Both the position numbers and the translations under genes were made by a program. DNA of 64,000 nt, taken from NCBI GenBank assembly GCA_963565915.1, contig OY751494.1, positions 992,001 to 1,056,000 on the forward strand, in the 5' to 3' direction. This stretch comes from Entoloma clypeatum (Eukaryota > Basidiomycota > Agaricomycetes > Agaricales > Entolomataceae). The notes beneath the pieces are model-generated. The model was not told where the DNA came from, did no database searches, and was given only the letters and a program-made list of their open reading frames with translations. This document shows positions 1-9,183 of the stretch, in pieces. How positions within the stretch are numbered: the first letter of the stretch is position 1; each line of letters begins with the position of its first letter.

Positions 1-196
1 ATCCTTCGAGAAGCTCAAGTGTGCTGGAGTTGTACTCAGGGAGTTGAAAAGATGGATTTTTTGCTCAAGTAGAGCGCCCCAAGGATCCAAGTGCCAGAGG
101 TAGACAGCCAGTGCAAAACCAATGCAGATGGTCGCACAGAAGATGAGAACTTTACCATTCTCACAAAGAACCCAATTTAATTGCGGGAAGCGCTCC

Positions 197-1480
197 CGAT
201 GGGGGTGCAGGGTACGGACAATGATTTGACAGTCTGGCCGGGCGTTGATGAAGAAATAACAGACAAAATTATCTTAGCCTCCCTTTATGATGGTGTCCCC
301 CCTTCGTAAGTTGACATGATGTGATGTTTGTTGCTTCATTCTCATTGTGTACCCTCTTATGGCAGAACTTCTTATGTTTACAAGCCATTTCAGGCTGCCA
401 GTGCAGGAGAATTTGAGATGTATTCAGCATCCTTTGTGAAAAGCACGATTTCAGATGATGATATACTGTATGATTTATGATGTCTCTTTATTTACATGTT
501 TCCTGACTCTCTCACCCCAGGAATGTGGCAAATTGTCTTCAATTTAAGTGCTGGAATCACATCATCAACATGTCGCACATGGACGCCGCACAGTTTACAA
601 AACGATCAACGGGAAAAGATACCGCTGCGCCTCCTGATAAGCTCCAGGCTGCCAACGGGACTCCTGTCATCGGTCTGATGGCAATCGTCATTGAGGATTG
701 CGAAGTCATCTCTCCCGGCTATGTACAGACTGGTGCCACGGAATCGTACCGCGTCTGCCAGGCGACTGGTCTACCATTTATGGGTTCTTGGGATCGTGAT
801 TCTAACATCTGGGGGGAGGTTCTTAACTTCACAGGTCCCATTTACGCTCCCGTCTCTGGGTCGGGTATCTCATTTATGTCTCAAGGAGAAGGCAAAGGTA
901 TTGTACCGTTCTCGTTTGCTTGATATGATAACCTTTCTGATCTAAATTATCCAGCCCATGCCATCACAGCATCTCCAATGAAACCAAAATCTGCAGCTGC
1001 GGTCGCACGCTCGCCAGTAAAAGCAAGGCAGACTCCTACCTTGTCGTGGATGGCATCATCGTCATTGTTGAAAAAGACAATCCAAGACTTGCTTCCATTT
1101 GACAAGCTGCATAAGCATTCCTTCATGTTATTTCCTCCTTGCTTGATTGACGCTGTTCAATGTTATCTTCAGCCCAAGACACGGTAATGGTAAACTCCCA
1201 TTCGACTTCTCGGCGGATCACTGAAATCACTTCCTTTATATACCGATGATTCTGGTGAACATGCTGATGTTCCTGTCGGCGCCGTGGTCATGGTAGTTTA
1301 CTCTGTTGGGACATACAATGGTAGTAAAGGCCACGCACTTTCCCTAAATTTGATATTCATGATTGTTCTTGCACTACCTGTTGTTCAGTTACCATGATCA
1401 TGTATCCGTGTCGTCGTCAATATCTGCACCATTATCAATAGAGCATTTGCCTGTCAATTGAGTTCTGAAGATATCAATTT
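197..1480 (+). pseudogene. Relic of an unrecognised multi-exon gene
   Basis: I do not recognise this family. Protein-like stretches follow one another in changing frames: around 197-300 (reading LTVWPGVDEEITDKI), 372-470 (SYVYKPFQAASAGEFEMYS), 525-900 (the longest, about 125 residues, with IEDCEVISPGYVQTG and WDRDSNIWGEVLNF), and 1020-1320 (ADSYLVVDGIIVIVEKD, then GEHADVPVGAVVMVVYSVGTYNG). Some breaks coincide with GT/AG pairs, for example a GTAAGT near 309 with AG at 365 and an intron-like gap around 899-955. Others, around 1030 and 1230, need a frameshift or a stop to be crossed. The overall picture is a host gene with short introns that has decayed, or one whose splicing I cannot resolve. 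No function is proposed. Confidence 0.35.
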
Positions 1481-1890
1481 GGATCTAAGGAAACCCCAGG
1501 CACCTCCATAGTGTCCCAAAGCCGACAAATCTGCTAGGACACGTCATCGCATCTAATGGTCATGTTGATGTTTGGATTGTTTGGATTGTGTTTGCTGGAT
1601 CAGATGCTTCGCCTTGAACTGTATCTATCATCAACAATACCTTTATTCTCTGATATGCTCCCATTGTTCGGCTTGCTGGCTCTTCTTTGGGCTCTCCTCT
1701 TTTTCAGTGCTATGTTCATCCAGAAAGACTATGCCATCATGATGTTTTCTACAAACTCAAATCTGTGAGTCGACTTTGTTTCCGGCATCCTTGTAATCTA
1801 ATCGTCATCTCCAGTCATGCCTTTGGATGTGGATATGATGCTATTCGCATCTGGGATGTTTATCCTTCCACCCAGCTGTCTCTTCAACCC
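1481..1890. other. No recognisable gene
   Basis: About 410 bases between the unknown gene relic and the first LTR. Short open frames occur but none shows a motif or continues the upstream frames convincingly. The last five bases before the LTR are AACCC, which do not match the five bases after the 3' LTR. Confidence 0.4.
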
Positions 1891-2260
1891 TGTTACGGAC
1901 TAACAACTACGGACGTATACGTTTACTTTTTCACTTTTACTCATCGGCCCCCGCTTACACATATTGTATTATACTTTATTCCCTTTAGTATACTTCGCTC
2001 CCGCGCTGACTCGCTTTCCGCAGCTGTCTGACTCATTCCGCAGTCAGCTTACTCATTAGTGCATAGCCTTCCGCAGTCGCCTTACTCATGCGCACTGCCT
2101 TCCGCAGTTACTGACTCATTCGCTACCGCTCATAGTCAGTACTATATAAACCTCATGTACCATAGCTACACTCCTTAGATTTAGCAATCACATTGCTCTT
2201 CGCCTTTCCATCTTCCTGCATACTCTGCCCGAACCTTGGAACGGTTTGTTACGCATAACA
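1891..2260 (+). repeat. Gypsy-A 5' LTR (370 bp)
   Basis: Begins TGTTACGG and ends GCATAACA (TG...CA ends). It matches 8102-8471 over its whole length. It is rich in TGACTCA/CCGCAG short repeats around 2005-2125 and has a TATA box at 2143-2150. Confidence 0.97.
2143..2150 (+). promoter_or_regulatory. TATA box of the Gypsy-A LTR promoter
   Basis: TATATAAA, 34 nt upstream of AGATTTAGCAA (2177-2187). That 11-mer is the predicted RNA 5' end, because it is the exact complement of the primer-binding site. The same 33-34 nt spacing occurs in the LTRs of the other Gypsy families here. Confidence 0.7.
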
Positions 2261-2262
2261 AG

Positions 2263-2273
2263 TTGCTAAATCT
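2263..2273 (+). other. Self-priming primer-binding site of Gypsy-A
   Basis: TTGCTAAATCT lies 2 nt after the LTR and is the exact reverse complement of AGATTTAGCAA at 2177-2187 in the LTR, where transcription should begin. It does not look like the complement of a tRNA 3' end. This is the arrangement known for Tf1 of fission yeast, in which the first 11 nt of the element's own RNA prime minus-strand DNA synthesis. The assignment to that mechanism is by analogy. Confidence 0.8.
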
Positions 2274-3049
2274 CGTTAGGTTCGCCCAGAGCGAAGAGAG
2301 CAACTACCAGACGAGTCAAGACGTCGCGCTTCTTTGAAGACTTCACCAGTAACCCATTCAGCACGCCAGAAGCCCGACAGGAGGAGCTAAGTCCTCGAGA
2401 CAGTATCGATTTTACGCTTATCCAGCAGTACATCGAATCGGAGATCCGTCGCATCCTACAGCAGGTGCTTGACAAAGAACTAGACAACGACGAGCATCGC
2501 CCCCACGGCGAGATAGCAGAGAGCATCCATCTTGCTCGGCAACACCAGATCGCACGTTACAACGCCCGACAGAACGAACTCGAAAGCTTTCGCGTTCAAG
2601 AAGGACCTCAGACAGGTCGGATCACAGAGATCAGAGAGTTTATCGGTGTCCAGACAACCGTTATCAGAAGATTGATTAGGACGCTCACATCGAGACGTCC
2701 CAGAGCCACATCATCACGTCCTACTCGAAGCAGCAGATCTACGCCCACTTCACCATCGAAGAACAACAAACCGAGTACAACCGTTGGGCACGAAACGAGA
2801 GACTTGACCCCTTCTCGTGACCAACAGACGCGCAGGAACAGAGATTCCTTAGAGATCTACAGAGGAAATACCCCGAACGTTTTGCCACCGATTCCGCCGA
2901 CGAGTCCCCTGACGAATTTACTTTTGACTCCGCGCAGTCAGATACCGAACAGATGCCTAGAACAGGGACTGATTTTCAACCCCTACCTGTATCCCGAACC
3001 CCATCTTCATCCCAACAATCCGACACCTCTCCTACTCCGCAGGTTCTAG
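2270..3049 (+). CDS. AUG-less leader ORF of Gypsy-A
   Basis: A 260-codon stop-free frame that opens right after the primer-binding site and contains no ATG. Its N-terminal 130 or so codons read like a real protein (SIDFTLIQQYIESEIRRILQ, then a charged helical stretch with EIAESIHLARQHQIARY). The same frame is open for the same 780 nt in Gypsy-B (54475-53696) and present in Gypsy-C. Substitutions between copies are mostly synonymous in this frame up to about 2680; after that they are mostly synonymous in the gag frame instead. I infer that the true product switches into the gag frame near 2680, by a -1 shift or by an intron ending at the AG at 2678-2679. How translation would start without AUG is unknown. 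Confidence 0.5.
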   Translation: MSLGSPRAKRATTRRVKTSRFFEDFTSNPFSTPEARQEELSPRDSIDFTLIQQYIESEIRRILQQVLDKELDNDEHRPHGEIAESIHLARQHQIARYNARQNELESFRVQEGPQTGRITEIREFIGVQTTVIRRLIRTLTSRRPRATSSRPTRSSRSTPTSPSKNNKPSTTVGHETRDLTPSRDQQTRRNRDSLEIYRGNTPNVLPPIPPTSPLTNLLLTPRSQIPNRCLEQGLIFNPYLYPEPHLHPNNPTPLLLRRF

Positions 3050-3921
3050 ACATGGCAGAAGCACCGACAGTACAAACAATGGATACATCCAAGATCATCA
3101 AAGATCCTGGGATGTTCAAAGACAGACACACCTTCGACGAGTGGTGGAAAGCCACCAAATTATACATCAGGTTCCAGAAGGGCCTGTCCGACGATCAGAA
3201 GATTCTTGCGGTGTTATCCCGCATGATGGAAGGGTCCGGTAAACACTGGGCCAGCAACAAGTTAGACGACCTTGCCACCGATGGCGAGAACATCACCTGG
3301 TTAGGATTCTCAGATGACATCGCTACGTGATTCTCTATTGCCAACAAGTCGGCAGCGGCCAAGGCGAAACTCGAAGTCCTGAAACAGGAGAAACGCACCA
3401 TCGACGAATTCTTGGACGAATTCGAAGAGATCTTGAAGCTGTCAAACCTTGGCAAAGAAACTGGGAAATACATCCTGGAAAAGAACGTCAACCGCAGAAT
3501 TTCTGAACAAGTGGCTAGCGATGGCAAGACGTACACTGATTACGCAAAGGAGATCCGAAACAAGGGACGACAGATGGAGGGACATGCATTAGTCATCTGA
3601 GGGGGTGGCGACACACGCACCGGATCAGGTACCACTTATGGCGGTCAAGGCAAAGCCATGGAGATCGATAAAGCAGGAGTAGCCCGTTGCTACAACTGTC
3701 AGCGCTTTGGTCACCTTGCCAAAGACTGCAAAGCCCCAAAGAAGAAAGATGGTCGTAAGTGTTTCAACTGCGATCAAGAAGGACATATCGCGCGCAACTG
3801 CCGCAAGCCGAAGAAGAACTCTGGAAAGATTAGGAAGGTGTCTGATGGAGATACCGATGATGACGATGAAACCATCACCATAGAGACCGATGAGAAGGAT
3901 TTTCCCGAAGGGTCCGATTAA
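2680..3921 (+). pseudogene. Gypsy-A gag, interrupted by three TGA codons
   Basis: The gag frame opens at 2680. The first ATG shared by all three copies is at 3052 (reading MAEAPTVQTMD), giving 288 codons to the TAA at 3919-3921. The capsid region around 3115-3560 has the FDEWWKATKLYIRF and WLGFSDDI signatures, and two CCHC zinc knuckles follow (CYNCQRFGHLAKDC and CFNCDQEGHIARNC, about 3685-3810), then an acidic tail. TGA stops at 2818, 3328 and 3598 stand where Gypsy-B and -C have CGA (Arg). Gag would form the particle and bind element RNA; this copy cannot make it in full. Confidence 0.9.
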
Positions 3922-6900
3922 ACGACGCTAAGTCGCGACCCTTATCCATTAAACGAACTCGCTTGCCTGGTGCAACTACAGACAATATAACTTATGTTAT
4001 CCCTGCAAAGCGAGCCGTTGCGTCAACTAAGATTGTCAAGGGAGATAGACCTCCGAAACGACGAGAGATCAAGCTGCAAGCTCAGATCAAAACACGACGA
4101 GGACCAAAGGCCATTCGACCGGAGGTTGATAGCGAATGTGAACGCACATGTATCCATCCCAGAATAGTATGCGAACAGAACCTTCCCACACGAGGAATGA
4201 AGCCCATATCAATCCTAAATGCAGATGGATCGCCGAACCGACAACAGAAAGCAGAAAAACTTGCCGAAGTCAAGCTGGACTTAGGAACACACCAGGAAAC
4301 CATGGAAGCAATGGTATTGGACATTGGGAGAACAGACATGCTTTTGGGACATGACTGGTTGGTGCACCACAACCCCACAATCAACTGGACGACCGGCGCT
4401 GTAACATTCAACCGATGCCCATCAACATGTCAAACCAAACACTCGGATTTCAGGGTTAACCTTAATGGTCGCAAACATCGGGTTCGCATGGTGGAAGTAC
4501 GAGACAAGGACGCGCCCAAGAAATCAGATCAGAATTGGAAGCCCGGAGACCCCATATTGGAAGCAGTTACTCCCACACCACCTCCCACAACCAAACGACC
4601 CTCATACGTTGAACGTTTTGCCCATCTCTTTGAAAAAGAAAACTTCGACAAGATCCCAAAGGAAAGAGAATGGGACCACGGCATCGAACTTACACCAGAC
4701 GCACCAAAGGAGCTAGGAGGAAACACGTACCCTATGACCCAAAAGGAGCAAGAAGAACTGGACGAATTCATCGATGAAGGCCTGGCAACCGGAAAGATCC
4801 GACCGTCCAAATCCCCTTATGCATCACCCTGCTTCTTCATTAACAAGAAAGACGGTTCCAAACGATTGGTACAGGACTATCGCACGGTCAATAAATTCAC
4901 GGTTAAGGACAAATTCCCACTCCCACGCATCAACGACCTCTTGGATGTATTGAAGGACGCAGTCTACTTCAACAAAATGGACATCATGTGGGGATACAAC
5001 AACGTGCGGATCAAGAAGGGTGACGAATGGAAAGCCGCCTTCCTGACCAGCCAAGGATTGTTTGAACCATTGGTCATGTTTTTCGGTCTCTGCAACTCCC
5101 CGGGAACGTTCTCTCGGATGATGGCCAGCCTGTTCAGGGATCAGATCCGTCGGCGCATCTGTGTGATTTACATGGATGACATAGTGGTTATTGGTAAAAC
5201 CAAGGAAGAACTCGCCCGGAACACCGAAGAGATCTTGCAGATTCTGTCAGACAATGACCTGTTCCTAAAGGAGAAGAAGTGTCTTTGGGAAGTAACGAAA
5301 TGCCCCATATTGGGATATGTCATTGGAGAAGGACGTGTTGAGATGGAAACTGAAAAGGTGGACACAATCCGGAACTGGCGAGTACCCACATCAAAAAAGG
5401 AAGTCCAGAAGTTCCTGGGATTTGCCAATTTTTATCGACACTTTATTGAAGGATACTCAAACATCGCAAAGCCACTCACAACACTTACGGGAAATACAGC
5501 ATTCACGTGGGGACCAGCGGCGCAAGAAGCATTTGAAGGTCTCATACGGGCAATCATGACGGCACCAGTCTTGGCATTGCCCAAACCGGACGGACAGTTC
5601 AGGGTCGAAACCGATGCATCGGGTTATGCGATTGGAGCAGTACTTTCACAGAAACAAGATGACAAGTGGCATCCTATCGTGTTCTTGTCGCGGACCATGT
5701 CCGCGGCTGAACAGAATTACGAGATATATGACAAGGAACTCTTGGCAGTCATGGAAGCACTGAAGGACTGGCGACATTATCTACTTGAAGCCAAGGAACG
5801 TTTCGAGATCTTAACCGATCACAAAAACCTGGAGTATTTCCGGCGTCCTCAGGACCTAAACCAACGACAGAGGCGCTGGAAGATGAAGTTACAAGACTAT
5901 GACTTCGAATTGCGACATGTACCTGGGAAGACAAACACGAAAGCAGACATCCTGTCACGATTACCCTGGTATGAGACGGAACTTGAGCCGCAGGACAGCG
6001 ACCAAATGCTCAAGGAGGGGCTATTTTTGAAACGATTGGAATCAGAAGATGTGATACAAATGGAGATGTTCACGGAGGAACAATTCTTTGAAGGGGGTGA
6101 AACATCTGATTCCATCAAAATCGGAAACATCACAACCATCGAAAACCCATGGATCGCATGCATCAAGGCCTCGAATCGCATGGAGACAGAAGTAGCCCAG
6201 GGTCTGAAGAAGAATCCTCACTGGTACCAGCAGGAAAATGGCATCACCTACGCAGGAGAACGAGTCTATGTTCCACCAGACCCACAATTGCGCCAAGAAC
6301 TGATGTTTGAAGCGCACGACGCACCAGTGGCAGGACATCCAGGACAATATCGAACACATGAACTCCTCACTCGCACCTACTGGTGGCCCACCATCCTACA
6401 TGACGTAAAGAAGTATGTGAAAGGTTGTGACACCTGTCAACGTAACAAGATCAGCCGCCAAAGGAGACACGCCCCTCTACACCCTAACGCCGCGCCAAGT
6501 CAACCATGGGAAGACATAGGGATTGACGTTGTGGGACCGATACCAGAATCTGATGGGAAGAACGCAATTCTGGTCATCACGGACAGACATTCAAAGATGC
6601 TTCATCTCATCCCGACAACCGTGGAACTATCGGCTGAAGGATTAGCCAAGATCTATCGGGACCAGATATGGAAGCTTCATGGGATCCCCAAGAAGATCAT
6701 CAGCGATAGGGGACCACAGTTCGCTGCGAAGTTCATGGAGATACTCTGCCGCATGTTGGGGATCAAGAGGAACCTGTCCACCGCGTACCACCCACAGACT
6801 GATGGACAGGCCGAGCGATCGCATCAGGAAACAGAAGCATTCTTACGAAACTTTGTCAACCATCTACAGGATGATTGGGCGGAATGGATCGCAATCGCAG

Positions 6901-7571
6901 AGTTCCAGTACAATGACAAAGAGCACCAGGCAACGAAGCACACCCCATTCTACCTCAACTACGGTTTGCATCTGTGGAAGGGAGAACTCGTGTTAGAGGA
7001 TACCAAGCCGGCTGCCAACGACTTCTTGAAAAAACTCAAACAGGCACGAGAAGAAGCCAATGCTGCGCTGAAACAAGCACAGGATCAGATGAAGAAGACA
7101 GTTGACACACGGCGAAGTCCGTCTCGGGACTACCGCATCGGAGACAAGGTGTGGCTGGAAGGAACTAACATCAGGACCGATCGACCCTCAAAGAAACTTG
7201 ATGCACTCCGACATGGACCATTCAAAGTCCTAGAGAAGAAAGGAGCTAGCGCGTACCTTCTTGATCTTCCGAAGACTTGGAAGATGATTCACCCTGTGTT
7301 CAACGAGACCCTGTTGTCACCATATGAAACTCCGAAGTACGCCATCCAGAAAAAGAAACCAGCCCCTGATCCGATCATCGTCGAAGGACGAGAAGAGTAC
7401 CATGTGTCTATGATCCTGGACTCTCAAAAGTTCCACGGAAAGATCCAGTACCTCGTCCAGTGGGAAGGATATGGCCCAGAAGAGAACACATGGGAACCGC
7501 GAGCTAATGTTCAGAACGCTCAAGATTTGATCCGTGATTTCCATCGGCAGAACCCGTCGCGTCCACGATAA
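3894..7571 (+). CDS. Gypsy-A pol polyprotein (PR-RT-RH-IN-chromodomain)
   Basis: The frame opens at 3894, overlaps the gag end by 28 nt in the -1 frame and runs uninterrupted to the TAA at 7569. In order: aspartic protease ([13 protein letters not shown]; the family motif is DSG, kept in Gypsy-C, so the active-site Gly is Glu here), reverse transcriptase with YMDDIVV near 5170, RNase H ([19 protein letters not shown]), integrase with an HHCC zinc finger near 6310-6440 and a D,D,E core ([25 protein letters not shown]), and a C-terminal chromodomain ([20 protein letters not shown], about 7440-7500) that should direct integration to chromatin. There is no ATG at the start, so expression probably needs frameshifting from gag. 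The protease lesion predicts an unprocessed, inactive polyprotein. Confidence 0.93.
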   Translation, partial: EGFSRRVRLNDAKSRPLSIKRTRLPGATTDNITYVIPAKRAVASTKIVKGDRPPKRREIKLQAQIKTRRGPKAIRPEVDSECERTCIHPRIVCEQNLPTRGMKPISILNADGSPNRQQKAEKLAEVKLDLGTHQETMEAMVLDIGRTDMLLGHDWLVHHNPTINWTTGAVTFNRCPSTCQTKHSDFRVNLNGRKHRVRMVEVRDKDAPKKSDQNWKPGDPILEAVTPTPPPTTKRPSYVERFAHLFEKENFDKIPKEREWDHGIELTPDAPKELGGNTYPMTQKEQEELDEFIDEGLATGKIRPSKSPYASPCFFINKKDGSKRLVQDYRTVNKFTVKDKFPLPRINDLLDVLKDAVYFNKMDIMWGYNNVRIKKGDEWKAAFLTSQGLFEPLVMFFGLCNSPGTFSRMMASLFRDQIRRRICVIYMDDIVVIGKTKEELARNTEEILQILSDNDLFLKEKKCLWEVTKCPILGYVIGEGRVEMETEKVDTIRNWRVPTSKKEVQKFLGFANFYRHFIEGYSNIAKPLTTLTGNTAFTWGPAAQEAFEGLIRAIMTAPVLALPKPDGQFRVETDASGYAIGAVLSQKQDDKWHPIVFLSRTMSAAEQNYEIYDKELLAVMEALKDWRHYLLEAKERFEILTDHKNLEYFRRPQDLNQRQRRWKMKLQDYDFELRHVPGKTNTKADILSRLPWYETELEPQDSDQMLKEGLFLKRLESEDVIQMEMFTEEQFFEGGETSDSIKIGNITTIENPWIACIKASNRMETEVAQGLKKNPHWYQQENGITYAGERVYVPPDPQLRQELMFEAHDAPVAGHPGQYRTHELLTRTYWWPTILHDVKKYVKGCDTCQRNKISRQRRHAPLHPNAAPSQPWEDIGIDVVGPIPESDGKNAILVITDRHSKMLHLIPTTVELSAEGLAKIYRDQIWKLHGIPKKIISDRGPQFAAKFMEILCRMLGIKRNLSTAYHPQTDGQAERSHQETEAFLRNFVNHLQDDWAEWIAIAEFQYNDKEHQATKHTPFYLNYGLHLWKGELVLEDTKPAANDFLKKLKQAREEANAALKQAQDQMKKTVDTRRSPSRDYRIGDKVWLEGTNIRTDRPSKKLDALRHGPFKVLEKKGASAYLLDLPKTWKMIHPVFNETLLSPYETPKYAIQKKKPAPDPIIVEGREEYHVSMILDSQKFHGKIQYLVQWEGYGPEENTWEPRANVQNAQDLIRDFHRQNPSRPR

Positions 7572-7695
7572 AAGACACCCGTTGAAATCAGCCAACAACA
7601 TCGACCTCATCAGTCAAAAACCCACCGAGTTCCCCGCTCCGTCTTCAAATATAGCTACTCCATTCTTCCTCTATCTCTCCAACATCCTCCGCACC

Positions 7696-8064
7696 ATGTC
7701 CAACATCACCGCCGCCTCCACCAATGCTTCCGATATCAACCCCACCATCACCACCCTCATCGGCGAAGCGCTCTCCATGCGCGACCAGATCCATGCGCTC
7801 GAAACCTCCGTTGCCGACATCCTCCACCGGCAGATGCATATCCGCCTTCATACCCTCTCCGATTTACCAACCGCCCCCACCGCTGAGGAGAAACTCATCC
7901 TCAAAAACTATACCAACACCCTTGCTGTCGAGAATTGACGCCTTCACCTCGCCGTTCGAGGTTTAGAGTTTGCCACGGCGGTAAACGATGAACTGATAAA
8001 GGATTGGGGTAACCGAGTTGACCCTGCCTGGGCCGATCCAAATGGCAACGATGGATGGGAGTAG
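7696..8064 (+). pseudogene. Extra small ORF (ORF3) downstream of Gypsy-A pol, one TGA
   Basis: The ATG lies 125 nt after the pol stop and the frame runs 122 codons to TAG, interrupted by TGA at 7936 where Gypsy-B has CGA. It reads SMRDQIHALETSVADILHRQ and LILKNYTNTLAVEN, a heptad-like pattern that suggests a coiled coil. It sits where an env gene would be, but no signal peptide or membrane segment is visible. I do not recognise the family. Conservation in Gypsy-B, where it is intact, argues that it is or was functional. Confidence 0.6.
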
Positions 8065-8101
8065 GTAGTCTGTGAGGACACAGACCTTGAGGAGGGGAAC
8101 A

Positions 8102-8471
8102 TGTTACAGACTAACGACTACGGACGTATACGCTTACCTTTTTACTTTTACTCATTGGCCCCCGCTTACACATATTGTATTATACTTTATTCCCTTTAGT
8201 ATACTTCGCTCCCGCGCTGACTCGCTTTCCGCAGCTGTCTGACTCATTCCGCAGTCAGCTTACTCATTAGTGCATAGCCTTCCGCAGTCGCCTTACTCAT
8301 GCGCACTGCCTTCCACAGTTACTGACTCACTCGCTACCGCTCATAGTCAGTACTATATAAACCTCATGTACCATAGCTACATTCCTTAGATTTAGCAATC
8401 ACATTGCTCTTCGCCTTTCCATCTTCCTGCATACTCTGCCCGAACCTTGGAACGGTTTGTTACGCATAACA
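8102..8471 (+). repeat. Gypsy-A 3' LTR (370 bp)
   Basis: Begins TGTTACAG and ends GCATAACA. It is preceded by a purine-rich tract (GAGGAGGGGAACA just before 8102) that fits a polypurine tract. It differs from the 5' LTR at about eight to ten sites, including CpG transitions such as CATCGG to CATTGG and TTCCGC to TTCCAC. Confidence 0.97.
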
Positions 8472-9183
8472 GTGCTATTGACAGGACATGTCACAGCATG
8501 TGAAATGTAGACTACGACTGTGAGCAAGCTCAGCAGGTTTTGTCATACATGTTGCACATAAGCAGTGGTGGCAGCCGAAAAGGCGCACAGCACACTAGCT
8601 ATACAAAAATTGTCCAAATATAGACATAGGCCGTAAAGGCGCTAGTCTAAATCAAGGACTAGAGCACTGGCAGCAGCTGTGAGCAAGCTCAGCAGATCTG
8701 ATGCTGATAAGACCAGAGGCAATCACATGCGACGAGCGGGATGCATTCAGCACTCCAGAGCGCTCAATAGCCTTGGACATCAGAACTAGGTGCAGCCGAA
8801 AAACGGCGCTCACTAGTCTGGAACCCCCAAGTATCAAAAACAGATAACTAACTTAAACTAGCTTATGCTACTAGTTTAAAGAGGACAGACGGCAGCAGCC
8901 TGAAAGGTGCGCATGTCGTCGCTCACTGGTCAAAGACCAGGTTAGTATCGTACAGGCATAGTAGTTGCAGCAGCTCCATTAGAGTGCGCTAACTACTCTA
9001 GGACTTAGAGGGATAAACCCAAGCCTAGGGGCTATCTGGGGCCCATAACCTATTGAACAGCACGCCTTGCAGACGCAGAGGAAGCCTGGTTAATGATACT
9101 CACATTGAAGCGAAGGGGGTTGAGATGTTTGAAGAGTGGGCGATGATAGAAGTTGTAGAACTTGTAAAGCCTATTATACTACA
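8472..9183. other. Spacer with a Copia-type primer-site relic
   Basis: No gene seen. GTGAGCAAGCTCAGCAG occurs twice (near 8520 and 8680) among partially repeated purine-rich segments. At 9031-9050 the 20-mer GCTATCTGGGGCCCATAACC is identical to the reverse complement of the primer-binding region of Copia-A (20565-20584). A minus-strand Copia leader therefore probably once lay here, though the adjoining LTR cannot be recognised. Confidence 0.45.

Larger units (their letters stand above)
1891..8471 (+). mobile_element. Gypsy-A, full-length Ty3/Gypsy chromovirus
   Basis: A 6.6-kb LTR retrotransposon with two 370-bp LTRs, order leader-gag-protease-RT-RNase H-integrase-chromodomain, then a small extra ORF. 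Pol is one uninterrupted frame, but gag has in-frame TGA codons and the protease motif is DSE instead of DSG, so the copy is not autonomous. The LTRs differ at roughly eight to ten positions, mostly transitions. The flanking pentamers AACCC and GTGCT do not match, so there is no target-site duplication; the copy may be recombinant, or its flanks may have been rearranged. It is the same family as Gypsy-B and Gypsy-C in this window. Confidence 0.95.

Noticed and set aside
2465..2467. GTG at 2465 as start of the Gypsy leader protein
   Set aside because: The frame is open well upstream with protein-like sequence, and GTG initiation is not usual in fungi. Chosen only by a permissive start rule.
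8472..9183. A tRNA gene because of the GGGCCCATAACC motif
   Set aside because: Only the anticodon-arm complement is present, identical to the Copia primer-site flank. The other tRNA arms are absent.
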